A stretch of 64,000 nt of DNA from Wolfiporia cocos (taxonomy: Eukaryota > Basidiomycota > Agaricomycetes > Polyporales > Phaeolaceae): assembly GCA_029448655.1 (NCBI GenBank), contig JACCLO010000003.1, positions 4,154,001-4,218,000 of the forward strand. Direction: 5' to 3'. Numbering within the stretch: position 1 is the first letter of the stretch; every line of letters starts with the position of its first letter. Positions 43,132 to 54,130 of the stretch are shown here, in pieces. Below the pieces are notes generated by a model. It was not told where the DNA came from. It searched no databases and saw nothing but the letters and a program-made list of their open reading frames with translations. Made by a program: the position numbers and the translations under genes.

Positions 43132-43899
43132 AATGTAGAATATATTATTTACTCATTTCATTTGTTGTTCTCATCAAAGAACTTTAATGCAGAATCAGAT
43201 AAGTTGTTATGGCCTTTTAGAGGCCTTGTGAATTGATTGTGAAATTTCCTTATGATATTACAGATTATTCTGGCCTAGCCAGCACAGGTAAAGAGCTTAA
43301 TAATATACATATATAGTCTGTGACATTACAGAGCTAACTGGGGTACTAATATGATATTTATTTAATGCCCTATTATTTTACCATTATGTGAGTACATGCT
43401 CCATCCCACCAACCAGAGTATCCCCCACATTCTGCCTGGCTATTCACCCCCAAGGAATCCATGTGAGTTGTGAGCCCATTTAATTTTATGGAACACTATC
43501 AAGCAATATTTTGTGAGCCTTTCCCCACTCCACATGAGCAAACAATTAAATCAAGAAACCCAACATCAGCTTCTGCTCTGTCATGATCTAGACATTTTTT
43601 GACATATTAACCACCATTCAATATTCAGGTAAAGGACTCCATGCTTTAGAGCCTTGCCTGTAACTTTCAGCCTGTACCAGGCTCAACCCTGGTAATGTGT
43701 GTTCTCTATCTTTTATTGTTACTATTTTGATATGATGTACGATGATTATCAGGATTAGTGCAACCTCATCATAGTATTGTTTCTTGTGGTATAGGGTGCT
43801 CAACCACCCTCTTACAAATATTCTTGCCTCATGTTTGCAGATTTGTAAAATAGTCTTAATGTAGTAGCAGTTTCATAGGTACTACAATAGGACTTGGAA
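43132..43899. other. AT-rich intergenic DNA
   Basis: I see no gene or clear repeat in this stretch. Confidence 0.6.
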
Positions 43900-44161
43900 A
43901 ACCTAACGCTGTATATAAACTCAAGTATAAATGGTTGAAGCCTTCAGCTTGACCTTGTTGTAATATAAGAGTCTTATATTGCTCTCAAACCTCATCATTT
44001 TGAAGCTCAACAATATTCTTCAAGCTTACTCTTAGTCAAAGCCCTCAGCTTAGAGTTTAGCAGTATAGTAACTGACATAGTGATTATCCAACCCTCATGA
44101 AGGACTCCATGTCCTAGAGGTCTAGCAATTACATTCTGACGAGTATATTTGACCCGTAACA
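43900..44161 (+). repeat. Diverged LTR remnant related to Gypsy-3
   Basis: GTATATAAACTC, then CTTCAGCTTGACCTTGTTG, then TTTGACCCGTAACA occur in the order seen in a plus-orientation Gypsy-3 LTR, but with many changes and a deletion. The first half is lost. Confidence 0.65.
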
Positions 44162-44177
44162 ACAAGAGTCTTATATC

Positions 44178-44712
44178 ACTGCTTATCATCCCCAGACTGA
44201 CGGACAGACCAAAAGAATGAATCAGCAGGTGGAGGTCTACCTGCACATTCACTGCATGAACGACCCAAGACATTGGGTCGAAGCTCTCCCAGACGTCAAA
44301 TTCATGCATATAAGAAAGACGGAATCAAAACCAGCTCCATTCGAAATAATCATGGGGTACACACCCAGAGGAATGCCCGAGGAACACCGGGAAGGGACAG
44401 TCCTATCAGCCACCAACCAATTCGACCGGATAAAGAAAGCATGAGAATTAGCAATCAAGGCACACAAATTAGCCCAAGCAAGGATGGCGAAACGAATCCT
44501 CAGAGAACTACCCTGATTTGAAAAGGGAGACAAGGTTTAGCTAGATGCAAAAAACCTAACGCTCCCATATGAGTCAAGGAAATTAGCGCCAAACAGGGAA
44601 GGACCATTTCCCATCCTAGAGAAAATGGGGAAAGTCACCTATAGACTAGCTCTCCCACCACAGTGGTGCCGTATTCCATGCATCTCTGCTGAAGCCCTAT
44701 CAAGAAATGACG
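44178..44712 (+). pseudogene. pol: Gypsy integrase remnant
   Basis: It encodes AYHPQTDGQTKRMNQQVEVY, PFEIIMGYTPRG and a decayed tail equivalent to the Gypsy-3 segment before the chromodomain. A stop near 44442 and further stops break it. After the LTR insertion at 44713-45553 the sequence resumes for a short distance at 45559. Confidence 0.85.
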
Positions 44713-45553
44713 TGTCACAGATTTTGGGCCTAGCGTCCAGGATCCTGCCCAATGGCTGGTTTAGCGCCCTGCGCCACTCTCTAACGCGTGTGCCAGCGCC
44801 TTGACGAGAGGGTTGCAGGTAGTCACGTGACCTAAGGGGTCACATGTAGGTAGAAGCTAGCACTCTAGCCAGGTGCAGCATATTTACATAATATGACATA
44901 TGATCGTGGGATGGGAAGCATGACCTGTACGCACAGACCAAGCCTTTAGGGTGGGTCTTAGTAGAATAGTGATTGCGCCTCCCATGTATATAAGCACATG
45001 TGTTCTGGGGCTTACTCCCCAGAACTAGAATTCTCTCGGCGTCCTCCCTGATGAGGGGCAGGATATGCCTTATGCCTACACTCTCACTGTGTGACCTCAC
45101 CCACAATATCTCGCTAGACTGGGGGCCCTCTACCTCTATGCCAACATACGTCCAGAAGCGAACATCGTAGGACTATGCGGTAGATACCTTGAGTGCAGGC
45201 CGCCTTTGTGTCGTGAGCGAGCCGCTCAGAGTCCTGGACTTTTTGGGAAATCGGTAGGCCGGAATCCTTCGCGAGCACACCAGGGGCCACTTCCAGCACA
45301 TGTCCAGCCCCGTGCATGGCGGCTCATTTCCACTCGAAGGCATCGGCTTCCAGCGCACCCTGCGACCTTGAGCGCAGGCCGCCTTTGCGCCACGAGCAAG
45401 CCGCTCAGAGTCCTGTACTTTTTGGGAAATCGGTAGGCCGGAATCCTTCGTCCTTGGTGCTGCATGTATCGTTCGAGCATAAATACCCACTAATTCCAAG
45501 ACAGCTCAGCATCCCTCACATTTGGAAGACGTTCTCCCTGTCACAGTTTTTCA
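44713..45553. repeat. Solo LTR-like insertion, 841 bp
   Basis: It starts TGTCACAGAT and ends TTTTTCA, flanked by TGACG (44708-44712 and 45554-45558). A TATATAAG box near 44990 is followed by an inverted pair TTCTGGGG/CCCCAGAA. Two 84-bp copies of one segment lie inside, at 45188-45271 and 45367-45450. Confidence 0.65.
45188..45450. repeat. Pair of 84-bp direct repeats
   Basis: 45188-45271 and 45367-45450 share CTTGAG(T/C)GCAGGCCGCCTTT at the start and GGTAGGCCGGAATCCTTCG at the end, with about 95 bases between them. Confidence 0.8.
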
Positions 45554-45558
45554 TGACG

Positions 45559-46014
45559 CTGTCTTATATTTAACAGAACGCCTTTTGCTGGGATCGAACC
45601 CTCGACTCTTGACGACAAAGGCACGTGACCGTCTTACAGCGGCACATTACTTACAGTAGATAATGCGCGTCTCTGTAGAGTAGATAAGATAAGTACATCA
45701 GATGGTTACATAAGCATCCCAGACCCCTGACTGGTAGGTGCGTGCACACAGGCCACATCACTTTAGGGCAAGGGTTACTACTAGGGATTACAGCGCTACT
45801 CTGATGTATATATACCTTAGGGTTCTGAGCTGTTTACCTCAGAACCTTTATTCTCTACCATGCCTTAGGGCACTTAACATCCATCCTGCATGCTCTCCCT
45901 TTAAAACGCTTGCTTGTCTGTTGAAGTACCTCGACCTCGCCTTAGGGAGTGGTTACCCTTTGTCGACTTAGTCTAGGGAGTCAGACTTGTGAGCAGGGAC
46001 TTAGGCGTTGAGGG
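45559..46014. other. LTR-like DNA without resolved ends
   Basis: GTATATATACC near 45805 is followed by TTCTGAG and CTCAGAA in inverted arrangement, as in the promoter/R region of neighbouring LTRs. I could not find matching ends or a target duplication. No gene is seen. Confidence 0.4.
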
Positions 46015-46269
46015 ATGACCCAGAAGATGTTTTGGGTCACTCCCATCATTCCACAAATGCCTCTCCTATCCCTAAACAATAATGCTCTGTACAAGATCCT
46101 AGCACAAACTGACTATCAATCTGCGATGAGGCTATCCATTGTCTCGCGGGACACACACTTGAGGTTAATTAACCAGTGGGTTTGCGTAGCACCAAGTGCC
46201 AAAGATCACATGCATACTGCCACATTGGGCCATGGTGGGCACTTCTGCACTATTATTGACAGATGTTGA
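46015..46269 (+). pseudogene. F-box-like N-terminal fragment
   Basis: The segment PLLSLNNNALYKILAQTD, then RLSIVSRDTHLRLINQW fits the F-box pattern (LxxxxLxxIL ... LSxVSR ... W). F-box proteins recruit targets to SCF ubiquitin ligases, and the family is greatly expanded in agaricomycetes. The frame ends at 46269 without a repeat domain, so this is a truncated copy. The ORF start is at 46015. Confidence 0.45.
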
Positions 46270-46755
46270 ACATTTTGGCCAACCCCATCGACTGAATTGA
46301 AGATATATGCATTACATGCATTATAGGATTACATTGAAAACAACTACTTAGATCATTGTATGTATACAGGAGGGTGCTGGTGCATATAACGCCGACACCT
46401 AAGTACTAAGCACTAAGTCCACACCCAATCTACAGCTTGACTACAAAGATGAGGTTGACACATCAATGACTTGGTCACAGTGCTACAATGATCACTGCAT
46501 ATCCTTGAGGACCAACAAGATGTCCTGCGCGGAGTCACGCTGGCTCAAAAGTGCAGCATGTATAAATGAAGCCACTCATCCGCTGACAAAATGATCTTAG
46601 TCATGAATAGTGTCGTACATTGTCTATAGCAAATTCAATTAATGTCTTCTATTACAAGTACTATAGTAAATAATCACGCCGTGAGCTTCCTTCATTTTGA
46701 TATCCAGTGTACATGCACACATGGGCGGCAAATGTATTACATTCTGCCTTTATAA
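46270..46755. other. Intergenic DNA
   Basis: I see no gene. GCTAC at 46756-46760 is the left target duplication of TRIM-B. Confidence 0.6.
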
Positions 46756-46760
46756 GCTAC

Positions 46761-47328
46761 TGACACAGACTCACTAGGCTGTGGGACCCTGGCTACAGGG
46801 GAGTCCCTAACGCGCCTACAAGGCGGTGTCCCAATCGGCCAGAGGCCGGCGCAGAGGCAACGTGGGAGCTTGACGCATCCCTTGTGTACGACGGCGTAGT
46901 CGACTAGCACACAGTCAAGCAAGAGCGTGAGGGCCCCCGGGGCAGAGACGCACACAGCGCAGAATGAGAAAGGAGCCAAAGGCTCAGTTGTCGAGAATCC
47001 TAAAGATGAGGATGTAAGTCCTCATCTTGTCGTACTTATACATGGGGAGTTGGCCAGTAATGGCCGCCCTAAAGTATGGGCCTGTGCGCCGTAACTAAGA
47101 GAGCACATGACAATGTAACTACCGTGACGTATGTACTAGTGTGACCCTAACGTGAGTACCTAAGGCGCGCGCTACCCTACAGCGCTAACCTATGGTCATA
47201 TGATCTAGACGGAGTCCTGGACGGGCGCTGGAGGTGGCTGAGGATCAGGGAAGCGCGCGCGCACCTAGCGGCGCCTATAATACCTATAGCGAGGGATGTT
47301 ACGTATCCACCTAGGAAAGTTTGTGACA
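46761..47328 (-). repeat. TRIM-B 3' LTR
   Basis: It is a direct repeat of 48111-48678. On the minus strand a TATAA box precedes CATCTTTAGGATT. Confidence 0.92.
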
Positions 47329-48096
47329 TTACCCCCCCTCTCGAAAAACGTCGTCCCGACGTTGTACCTATAACCTACGACGTAACATCCCTTAGGTTGA
47401 GTTTTGATGTCTGGCACCTGCGCACCCAGGTGGAAGTTCCAGTCATCGGCGGTCCTGTCCGCCAGTGGGGGTACGAAGGAGGGTGACCATTCAGGAGACA
47501 TTGGGACGTTGTTCACCGTTCCCTGTTCCTTACATGCCTGACGTGAGCGAGTGAGTCGTTGCTAGCGGTGAGCGCAGAGGCTACTGGGAAGGTAATGCTG
47601 TGTCATTCCTTTCCTAGCATGCGCCGACTTGGCTACGCATGACGCGCCGACCTCCGACTATGTTGGGCCCTCGTCGATTAAGTACCTGGTCGTTTTCCGT
47701 ATTCATAGTGTTGACCGTCGGTGTGGGGTTGGGAGACCCTCGCGGGTTCCCTTCGCATACCCACAGGTCAAGGATTGTTGAGCTGACTCCTGCCGCCCAG
47801 GGATAATGGCCGAGGTGCCCTAGACCTCCACACGCGCATGCATTCCCTTTGCAGGGGTGATGGCGGCGGGTCCTCAAACGGGGCTTACCCTGGTCGATCC
47901 CGCTACCCTGTGTTCATGGGGGGCGGACTTGCTTTTTACTCCTCGCGGCCGCTTTGCCAGGTGTAACGCTTCGTGGGGGCTCGTAAGACTACGGACCTCT
48001 GGGTCTTCTCCCAAGAGGCTGCCCCGCCGCGTTGCCTTGGCGACCTGCGAGTGAAAAACCCTCGGCCCCAGCGCGAGCGCCGGAGGGGAGGTAAAA

Positions 48097-48109
48097 CATC
48101 TTTAGGATT
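48097..48109 (-). other. TRIM-B self-complementary primer-binding site
   Basis: On the minus strand AATCCTAAAGATG lies one base inside the 5' LTR. It is the exact 13-nt complement of CATCTTTAGGATT in the LTR (48346-48358). Confidence 0.8.
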
Positions 48110-48110
48110 A

Positions 48111-48678
48111 TGACACAGACTCACTAGGCTGTGGGACCCTGGCTACAGGGGAGTCCCTAACGCGCCTACAAGGCGGTGTCCCAATCGGCCAGAGGCCGGC
48201 GCAGAGGCAACGTGGGAGCTTGACGCATCCCTTGTGTACGACGGCGTAGTCGACTAGCACACAGTCAAGCAAGAGCGTGAGGGCCCCCGGGGCAGAGACG
48301 CACACAGCGCAGAATGAGAAAGGAGCCAAAGGCTCAGTTGTCGAGAATCCTAAAGATGAGGATGTAAGTCCTCATCTTGTCGTACTTATACATGGGGAGT
48401 TGGCCAGTAATGGCCGCCCTAAAGTATGGGCCTGTGCGCCGTAACTAAGAGAGCACATGACAATGTAACTACCGTGACGTATGTACTAGTGTGACCCTAA
48501 CGTGAGTACCTAAGGCGCGCGCTACCCTACAGCGCTAACCTATGGTCATATGATCTAGACGGAGTCCTGGACGGGCGCTGGAGGTGGCTGAGGGTCAGGG
48601 AAGCGCGCGCGCACCTAGCGGCGCCTATAATACCTATAGCGAGGGATGTTACGTATCCACCTAGGAAAGTTTGTGACA
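48111..48678 (-). repeat. TRIM-B 5' LTR
   Basis: It is a direct repeat of 46761-47328, followed by the target duplication GCTAC at 48679-48683. Confidence 0.92.
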
Positions 48679-48693
48679 GCTACTGCAACTTTG

Positions 48694-50172
48694 TATCACA
48701 AGACTCGCCTGATGGTCAGGGACCCTAAACGTATGCCCTGCTAGTTGCAAGGGCATAGAACTCAAGGGTGTGCTCGTCATTGAGCAGAGGCCGCCTTCTA
48801 AGGTACTAACCAAGAAGTAGAGTGGGTATGCACACAGAGGGATTATCACAAGACGCGCTGCGGACCCAATGCAACGTGCTTATGAGTGGCATAATAGCCA
48901 CTCCCCCAAAAGGGCTACGATAACAGCTCATGCTGCTATCGAGGGTCCAGCTATATCTGCAGTTCATATTCCCACGCTCGGCGCCTATTAGACACTCTAT
49001 GGTGTAGGCCATGTATGCCGGCGCCACGTACGGGTAATGTACCCTAGTTATTGCTCCGTAACGTCTATGATATTATGCTTTCGCATTATCTGTGACATTA
49101 CCCCCACTTCAAGGATTAACCGTCTCTGGTTAAGGAGATAACTTAGGCTGCATCAAGCCGCCCCCGGTACTAAGTATCACTTCTACTATGCTTTGTCATT
49201 GTGCCTGGTGAAGGGTACCCCCAATCCCTTATACCATTTGGCTTATGACGTGTGTGCCAACCTCTTGAAGGCCCGACTTACACCCTGGATTTTGGGTGCG
49301 GGTTAAGGCTATTTAATAGTAGTTTTTACCACGCAAGCTTTGACCAATCTTATCCCCTGATACCTTACGGTTATAGAGGGGCCCCATGATACAGGGGGTC
49401 ACGTGGTGGGTACTTTTCCCTCAGCCGCCAGTGGTTCGGAAGCGCCCCAGGCAGTGGAAATATTTGCCACCACCCAGGTTCGAACCGGCGACCGGGTGAG
49501 CTGTTATTATATCACAAGACGCGCTGCGGACCCAATGCAACGTGCTTATGAGTGGCATAATAGCCACTCCCCCAAAAGGGCTACGATAACAGCTCATGCT
49601 GCTATCGAGGGTCCAGCTATATCTGCAGTTCATATTCCCACGCTCGGCGCCTATTAGACACTCTATGGTGTAGGCCATGTATGCCGGCGCCACGTACGGG
49701 TAATGTACCCTAGTTATTGCTCCGTAACGTCTATGATATTATGCTTTCGCATTATCTGTGACAGGGATGTCAAGGGGCGCATAGGCCCTAAGATGACAAT
49801 CATAGTCTGAGGTCTCAGACAACGATATATACATGGGGGGACCTCTAACTACCAGAGAAAGGGCCACCCTGAAGAGGGGGCCTGTGCACAGCCTGTAGGG
49901 GCTGGCCAGGGCCCTAGTAACCTATGCTGCTAGGCCAAATGGGCCTAGCAGGGTATATAGTATAAGCAGGTGCCACATATGCGGTCACCTGCCTATGCAT
50001 CGTGGTCACGTGCTACCTATCTGCACATGTACCTAAGGCCCTACGCCACCAGTAACAGGGCAAGGGGCTGGTGCTAAGCCTTAAGGGCTTTAGTAGGGCA
50101 CCCTTGGGCCTGTATTCTAAGGGAAACCATATAATATATTGGGAAGACGGGAGAACGTACTTTTTTGTGACA
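48694..50172 (-). repeat. Solo LTR with TA...CA ends, split by TRIM-C
   Basis: It starts TATCACAAGAC and ends TTTTTTGTGACA, flanked by CTTTG (48689-48693 and 50173-50177). Without TRIM-C it is about 554 bp. The first two bases are TA, not the usual TG. Confidence 0.75.
48844..49763 (-). mobile_element. TRIM-C: 920-bp coding-free LTR element with TA...CA LTRs
   Basis: LTRs of about 253 bp (48844-49096 and 49510-49763) begin TATCACAAGACGCGC and end CTGTGACA. GGGAT flanks the element (48839-48843 and 49764-49768). The internal region of about 413 bp has no ORF. On the minus strand ATAACAGCTCA (49497-49507) next to the right LTR is complementary to TGAGCTGTTAT in the LTR (49586-49596), which follows an ATATAG box. 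It is inserted in a solo LTR of a family with the same unusual ends. Confidence 0.85.
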
Positions 50173-50204
50173 CTTTGGGGTCTTCAACGTTTGTATATGG
50201 CAGC

Positions 50205-50914
50205 TGTTACGGTTATTTTGATTTTTCGAATATTGACAGAACTCACCACCGGGCGAATACGATACAGGGACTTGTTGCACAACCAACCCCCTGGCTACTC
50301 GTGACTCTACTGGGCGAATCCCCAGTTGTACTAGCATGTAGGGCGCGTTTCACTTTTGGCAGATCCAACTCTGCCATCGTTTCATCTTTATCATCTCGCA
50401 GCTGATAGATGGCGTTCAACCACCATCTTCATTTCTATCTATCATTTCAGATATATCACTCCGTACCTATCAAACGTTTGGTACTATAGCGTAGATAGTA
50501 GCGGTGACATCTGGGATGGACTTGACCCCTAAAACCTAATGTAATATATAAACTCATGTACTTACTGTCGAAGCTCTTCAGCTCGACCTTGTTGTACAAA
50601 CAAGAAGTCTTATACCCGTTCTCAAACGTAGGAAACTACACTCAGTATTTCTCACTCGAGCAACCGAACGACTAAGTCCTCGAAGTGCACACTGACTTCT
50701 CAGACTTAGGCGAGTCTTATATTCTATTCGACTCGCACCTGAACAGATTATATCCTCTAACGCGTATTGGATATTATACGATCTCCTAGGGACTTCACCT
50801 AGGACTTGAAGGCATCTAACGAGTATTTGCCTTGCATACGGCAACAAGCCTACGTGCAGAAGAACGATCTATATTCGTGACTCGAATATACGAACGGGTA
50901 TTCGACCCGTAACA
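50205..50914 (+). repeat. Solo LTR of the Gypsy-3 family
   Basis: It is 710 bp, TGTTACGG...CCGTAACA, with target duplication GCAGC at 50200-50204 and 50915-50919. Confidence 0.94.
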
Positions 50915-50987
50915 GCAGCACCATGACACAGTAATCACTGTGTGTACCACTATGTGGGGAACTCCCCCATATCTCCTATCCCTAAGG

Positions 50988-51702
50988 TGTTACGGTTATT
51001 ACGCTTTTTTTGAACTCTGGCAGAACTCACCATAGGGTGAATACGATACAGGGACTTGGTGCGCAACCACCCCCCCTGGCTACTCGAGACTCGTATTGGG
51101 CGCATCCCCAGTTGTACTAGTGCATAGGGCACGTTTCATCTCTGACAGATCCAACTCTGTCCTTGTTTCACCTTGATCATCCAAGTAGCTGACAGATGGC
51201 GTTCACCCGCCATCATCATTCCTATCTATCGTTTCAGATATATCACTACATACTTATCAAACATTTGGCACTATAGTGTAGATAGTAGCGGTGGCATCTG
51301 GGACGGACTCGACCCCTAAAAACCCAGCGTAGTATATAAGCACATGTACTTACTGTCGAGGCTCTTCAGCTCGACCTTGTTGTACAAACAAGAAGTCTTA
51401 TACTCGTTCTCAAACGTAGGAAGCTATGCTCAGTATTTCTCTCGAGCAACTTGAACGACTAAGTCCTCGAAGTGCACACTGACTTCTCGGACTTAGGCGA
51501 GTCTTATATTCTATTAGACTTGCAACCCGAACAGATTATATCCTCTAACGCGTATTGGATATTGAACAATCCCCTAGGAATCTCGCCTAGGACTTGAAGG
51601 CATCTAACGAGTATTTGCCTTGCATACGGCAGCGAGCCTACGTGCAGAAGAACGATCTATATTCGTGACTCGAATATACAAACGGGTATTCGACCTGTAA
51701 CA
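50988..51702 (+). repeat. Solo LTR of the Gypsy-3 family
   Basis: It is 715 bp, TGTTACGG...CTGTAACA, with target duplication TAAGG at 50983-50987 and 51703-51707. It is more diverged than its neighbour at 50205. Confidence 0.94.
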
Positions 51703-51749
51703 TAAGGGAGAACAGGAGTCATCGGTGTATTGACGACGACTCTGCCAGT

Positions 51750-52368
51750 TGTCACAAGAATTCTCTAGCTTTCCCACTATTTTCTACTATTTTTCCGGTA
51801 ATTCTACGAATTATCTACGACTTTCTAGACCAATAACTAGCTTATCATGGTTCATAAGTAAAGGTTACATACGTGCCGCTTGATGGCCGCGTTATCTCCC
51901 ATAACAACGGTCTTATCTTATCTAGTAGTTACCATCATAGTCACATGTCTAGTTCCAGCCAATCGGATGTTCCGTCCGAAGCAGTCAGCCTATAAACGTC
52001 AGCAGACTGGGCACTGGTCACGCCCTGTCTTTGTAAAGACAATGCGCACTTACCGCTATTCGTGCGGCCCTTGCCACACATCTATATCCCGGTATTGATC
52101 AGTATATCATTTTAATGTGTATTACTTAGCACTTAGGTGTCTGAGGACTTGTACATACGAATACGGACATTGGATTACCTAATACGTAGTGTTAGGGGTC
52201 TTATTTATCATGTATATATACTAACCTTGCTGAACGCTATTGCCTCAGTTCTATTCATTGCATTCATACTACGAGTTAACCACTCAACGTATCCTGCTTA
52301 ACCACTTACAACCTCTTTGTCTAACCAACGAACCATCAAAAATAACAAGTAAGTGTTATCTTGTGTTA
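51750..52368 (+). repeat. Probable solo LTR, 619 bp
   Basis: It starts TGTCACAAGA and ends TCTTGTGTTA (a mutated inverse), flanked by CCAGT at 51745-51749 and 52369-52373. A TATATATAC box near 52210 fits an LTR promoter in plus orientation. Confidence 0.6.
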
Positions 52369-52373
52369 CCAGT

Positions 52374-53049
52374 CCTAAGTGGGGGTGACCATCCATCAAT
52401 GAGGACACTAGTCACTGGGCCCCAGACTAGCAGTAGTGAGAGAGTGTGTGTCACCAGCACACAAGCACGCAGTGAGGAAGTGATCACCAGGTGACACACC
52501 CCCTAGGTCTACAATACTAGTTCTGAGGAGTACCTCAGAACACTAGCTATCTACTGTAGCTATAAGACCTGCCCTAATGGTGTGGTCTGTGCATTCTGTA
52601 ATTACGTCGCACATGACTAGTGATGCTGTTACTAGTAAGTGACTACTTCACATGACCATGTAAATAGATAAGATAAGGAAGCGATATCTACCCATGCACA
52701 TGCATCCATACGAGCGGCTAGGTATAAGCACTGCAGATGCGCGAATAGTCTGTAAAAACAGAGGAATTAATGTCACATACTTTCTTGTGACACACCAGAG
52801 CGCCCACCACTGGGAAACACACGTGATCTTTGGCACTTGGTGCTACACAAACCCGCTGGGTAATAAGGCGTTAAGGCCGCACAAGCACGGCATAGCCTGC
52901 TACCGGTGTGTGGGCAGATTAATGCGTGCAGTACAGAACAAATAGAGAAGTAGTCATAGTCTTCGTATAAGCGGTTGTATATCTCACCCTGCCCCGCCCC
53001 CCACCCCCCAAACCAGTGGTTGTGAATAGTCGTGCTTGCGCATCTAGCA
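52374..53049. other. LTR-like and duplicated noncoding DNA
   Basis: No gene is seen. Around 52530-52560 an inverted pair TTCTGAGG/CCTCAGAA resembles nearby LTR leaders. The stretch 52857-53045 is duplicated at 54577-54795 (AAGGCCG, CACGGCATAGC, GGTGTGTGGGCAGAT). Confidence 0.55.
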
Positions 53050-54130
53050 CGCTGTAATTAGTACCGGCATTCTTGAGGCATTACTTACTGCTGCTTCGAT
53101 AACTATATGCTCTGTATATCCTATGGGTATACAACAATAGTAGCTCAACTTACAGATAGTACTGAAGATGGAATGGCTGACATCAATGACCACTTGTTGG
53201 GACTACTTGGGTGGCTGTTACGGACCAAATACCCGTTCGTATATTCAAGTCGCGAATATAGATCGTTCTTCTGCACGTAGGCTTGTTGCCGTGTGCAAGG
53301 CAAATACTCGTTAGATGCCTTCAAGTCCTAAGTGAGATTCTTAGGAGATCGGTTAATATCCAATACGCATTAGAGGATATAGTCTGTTCGGAGTGCGAGT
53401 TAAATAGAATATTAAACTCGCCTAAGTCCGAGAAGTCAGTGTGCACTTCGAGGACTTAGTCGTTCGGTTGCTCGAGCGAGAAATACTGAGCGTAGTTTCC
53501 TACGTTTGAGAACGAGTATAAGACTTCTTGTTTGTACAACAAGGTCGAGCTGAAGAGCCTCGACAGTAGATACATGAGCTTATATACTTCGTTAGGTTTT
53601 AGGGGTCAAGTCCATCCCAGATGTCACCGCTACTATCTACGCTATAGTACCAAACGTTTGATAAGTACGGAGTGATATATCTGAAATGATAGATAGGAAT
53701 GAAGATGGTGGTTGAACGCCATCTATCAACTGCGAGATGATAAAGATGAAACGATGGCAGAGTTGGATCTGCCAAAAGTGAAACGCGCCCTACATGCTAG
53801 TACAACTTGGGGATACGCCCAACAGAGTTCACGAGTAGCCAGGGGGTTGGTTGAGCAACAAGTCCCTGTATCGTATTCGCCCGGTGGTGAGTTCTGTCGA
53901 TATTTGAAAAATCAAAATAACCGTAACAGTGGCAGCTCACATAAGCAGGAGTGTACTCGGAAACTACATGCAGCACTAGAGGCTGAAGATAGCGACTTGA
54001 AGACTATGGCACATGTTCTAGCTATTCTCTACTTGCATTGTGGACTTGCTGCAGGCATTTTTGCTGATTCTTTGCACGTCTTGCTTGATGATGGCATCCA
54101 GATGAAAGATGCCCAGAAGTAGGCTCATAA
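53050..54130 (+). pseudogene. Degenerate relative of the 151-aa ORF, split by a solo LTR
   Basis: Upstream and coding sequence match the copy at 25088-25523 (AATAGTAGCTC, then HKQECTRKLHAALEAE, and VLAILYL). TAG TAG near the start and other changes prevent translation. The LTR at 53216-53928 interrupts it with duplication GTGGC. The block 53050-54600 is duplicated at 57160-58025 without the LTR. Confidence 0.65.
53216..53928 (-). repeat. Solo LTR of the Gypsy-3 family
   Basis: It is 713 bp, TGTTACGG...CCGTAACA, flanked by GTGGC at 53211-53215 and 53929-53933. Confidence 0.94.

Larger units (their letters stand above)
46761..48678 (-). mobile_element. TRIM-B: coding-free LTR retrotransposon
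   Basis: Two 568-bp LTRs (46761-47328 and 48111-48678) start TGACACAGAC and end TTTGTGACA. They look identical except for about one base. GCTAC flanks the element on both sides. The internal region (47329-48110) has no credible ORF, a purine tract beside the left LTR, and a primer site beside the right one. It is related to but clearly diverged from TRIM-A. Confidence 0.93.

Noticed and set aside
52490..52793. Possible further solo LTR (TGACACAC ... TCTTGTGACA)
   Set aside because: The flanking pentamers do not match, so the ends are not supported.
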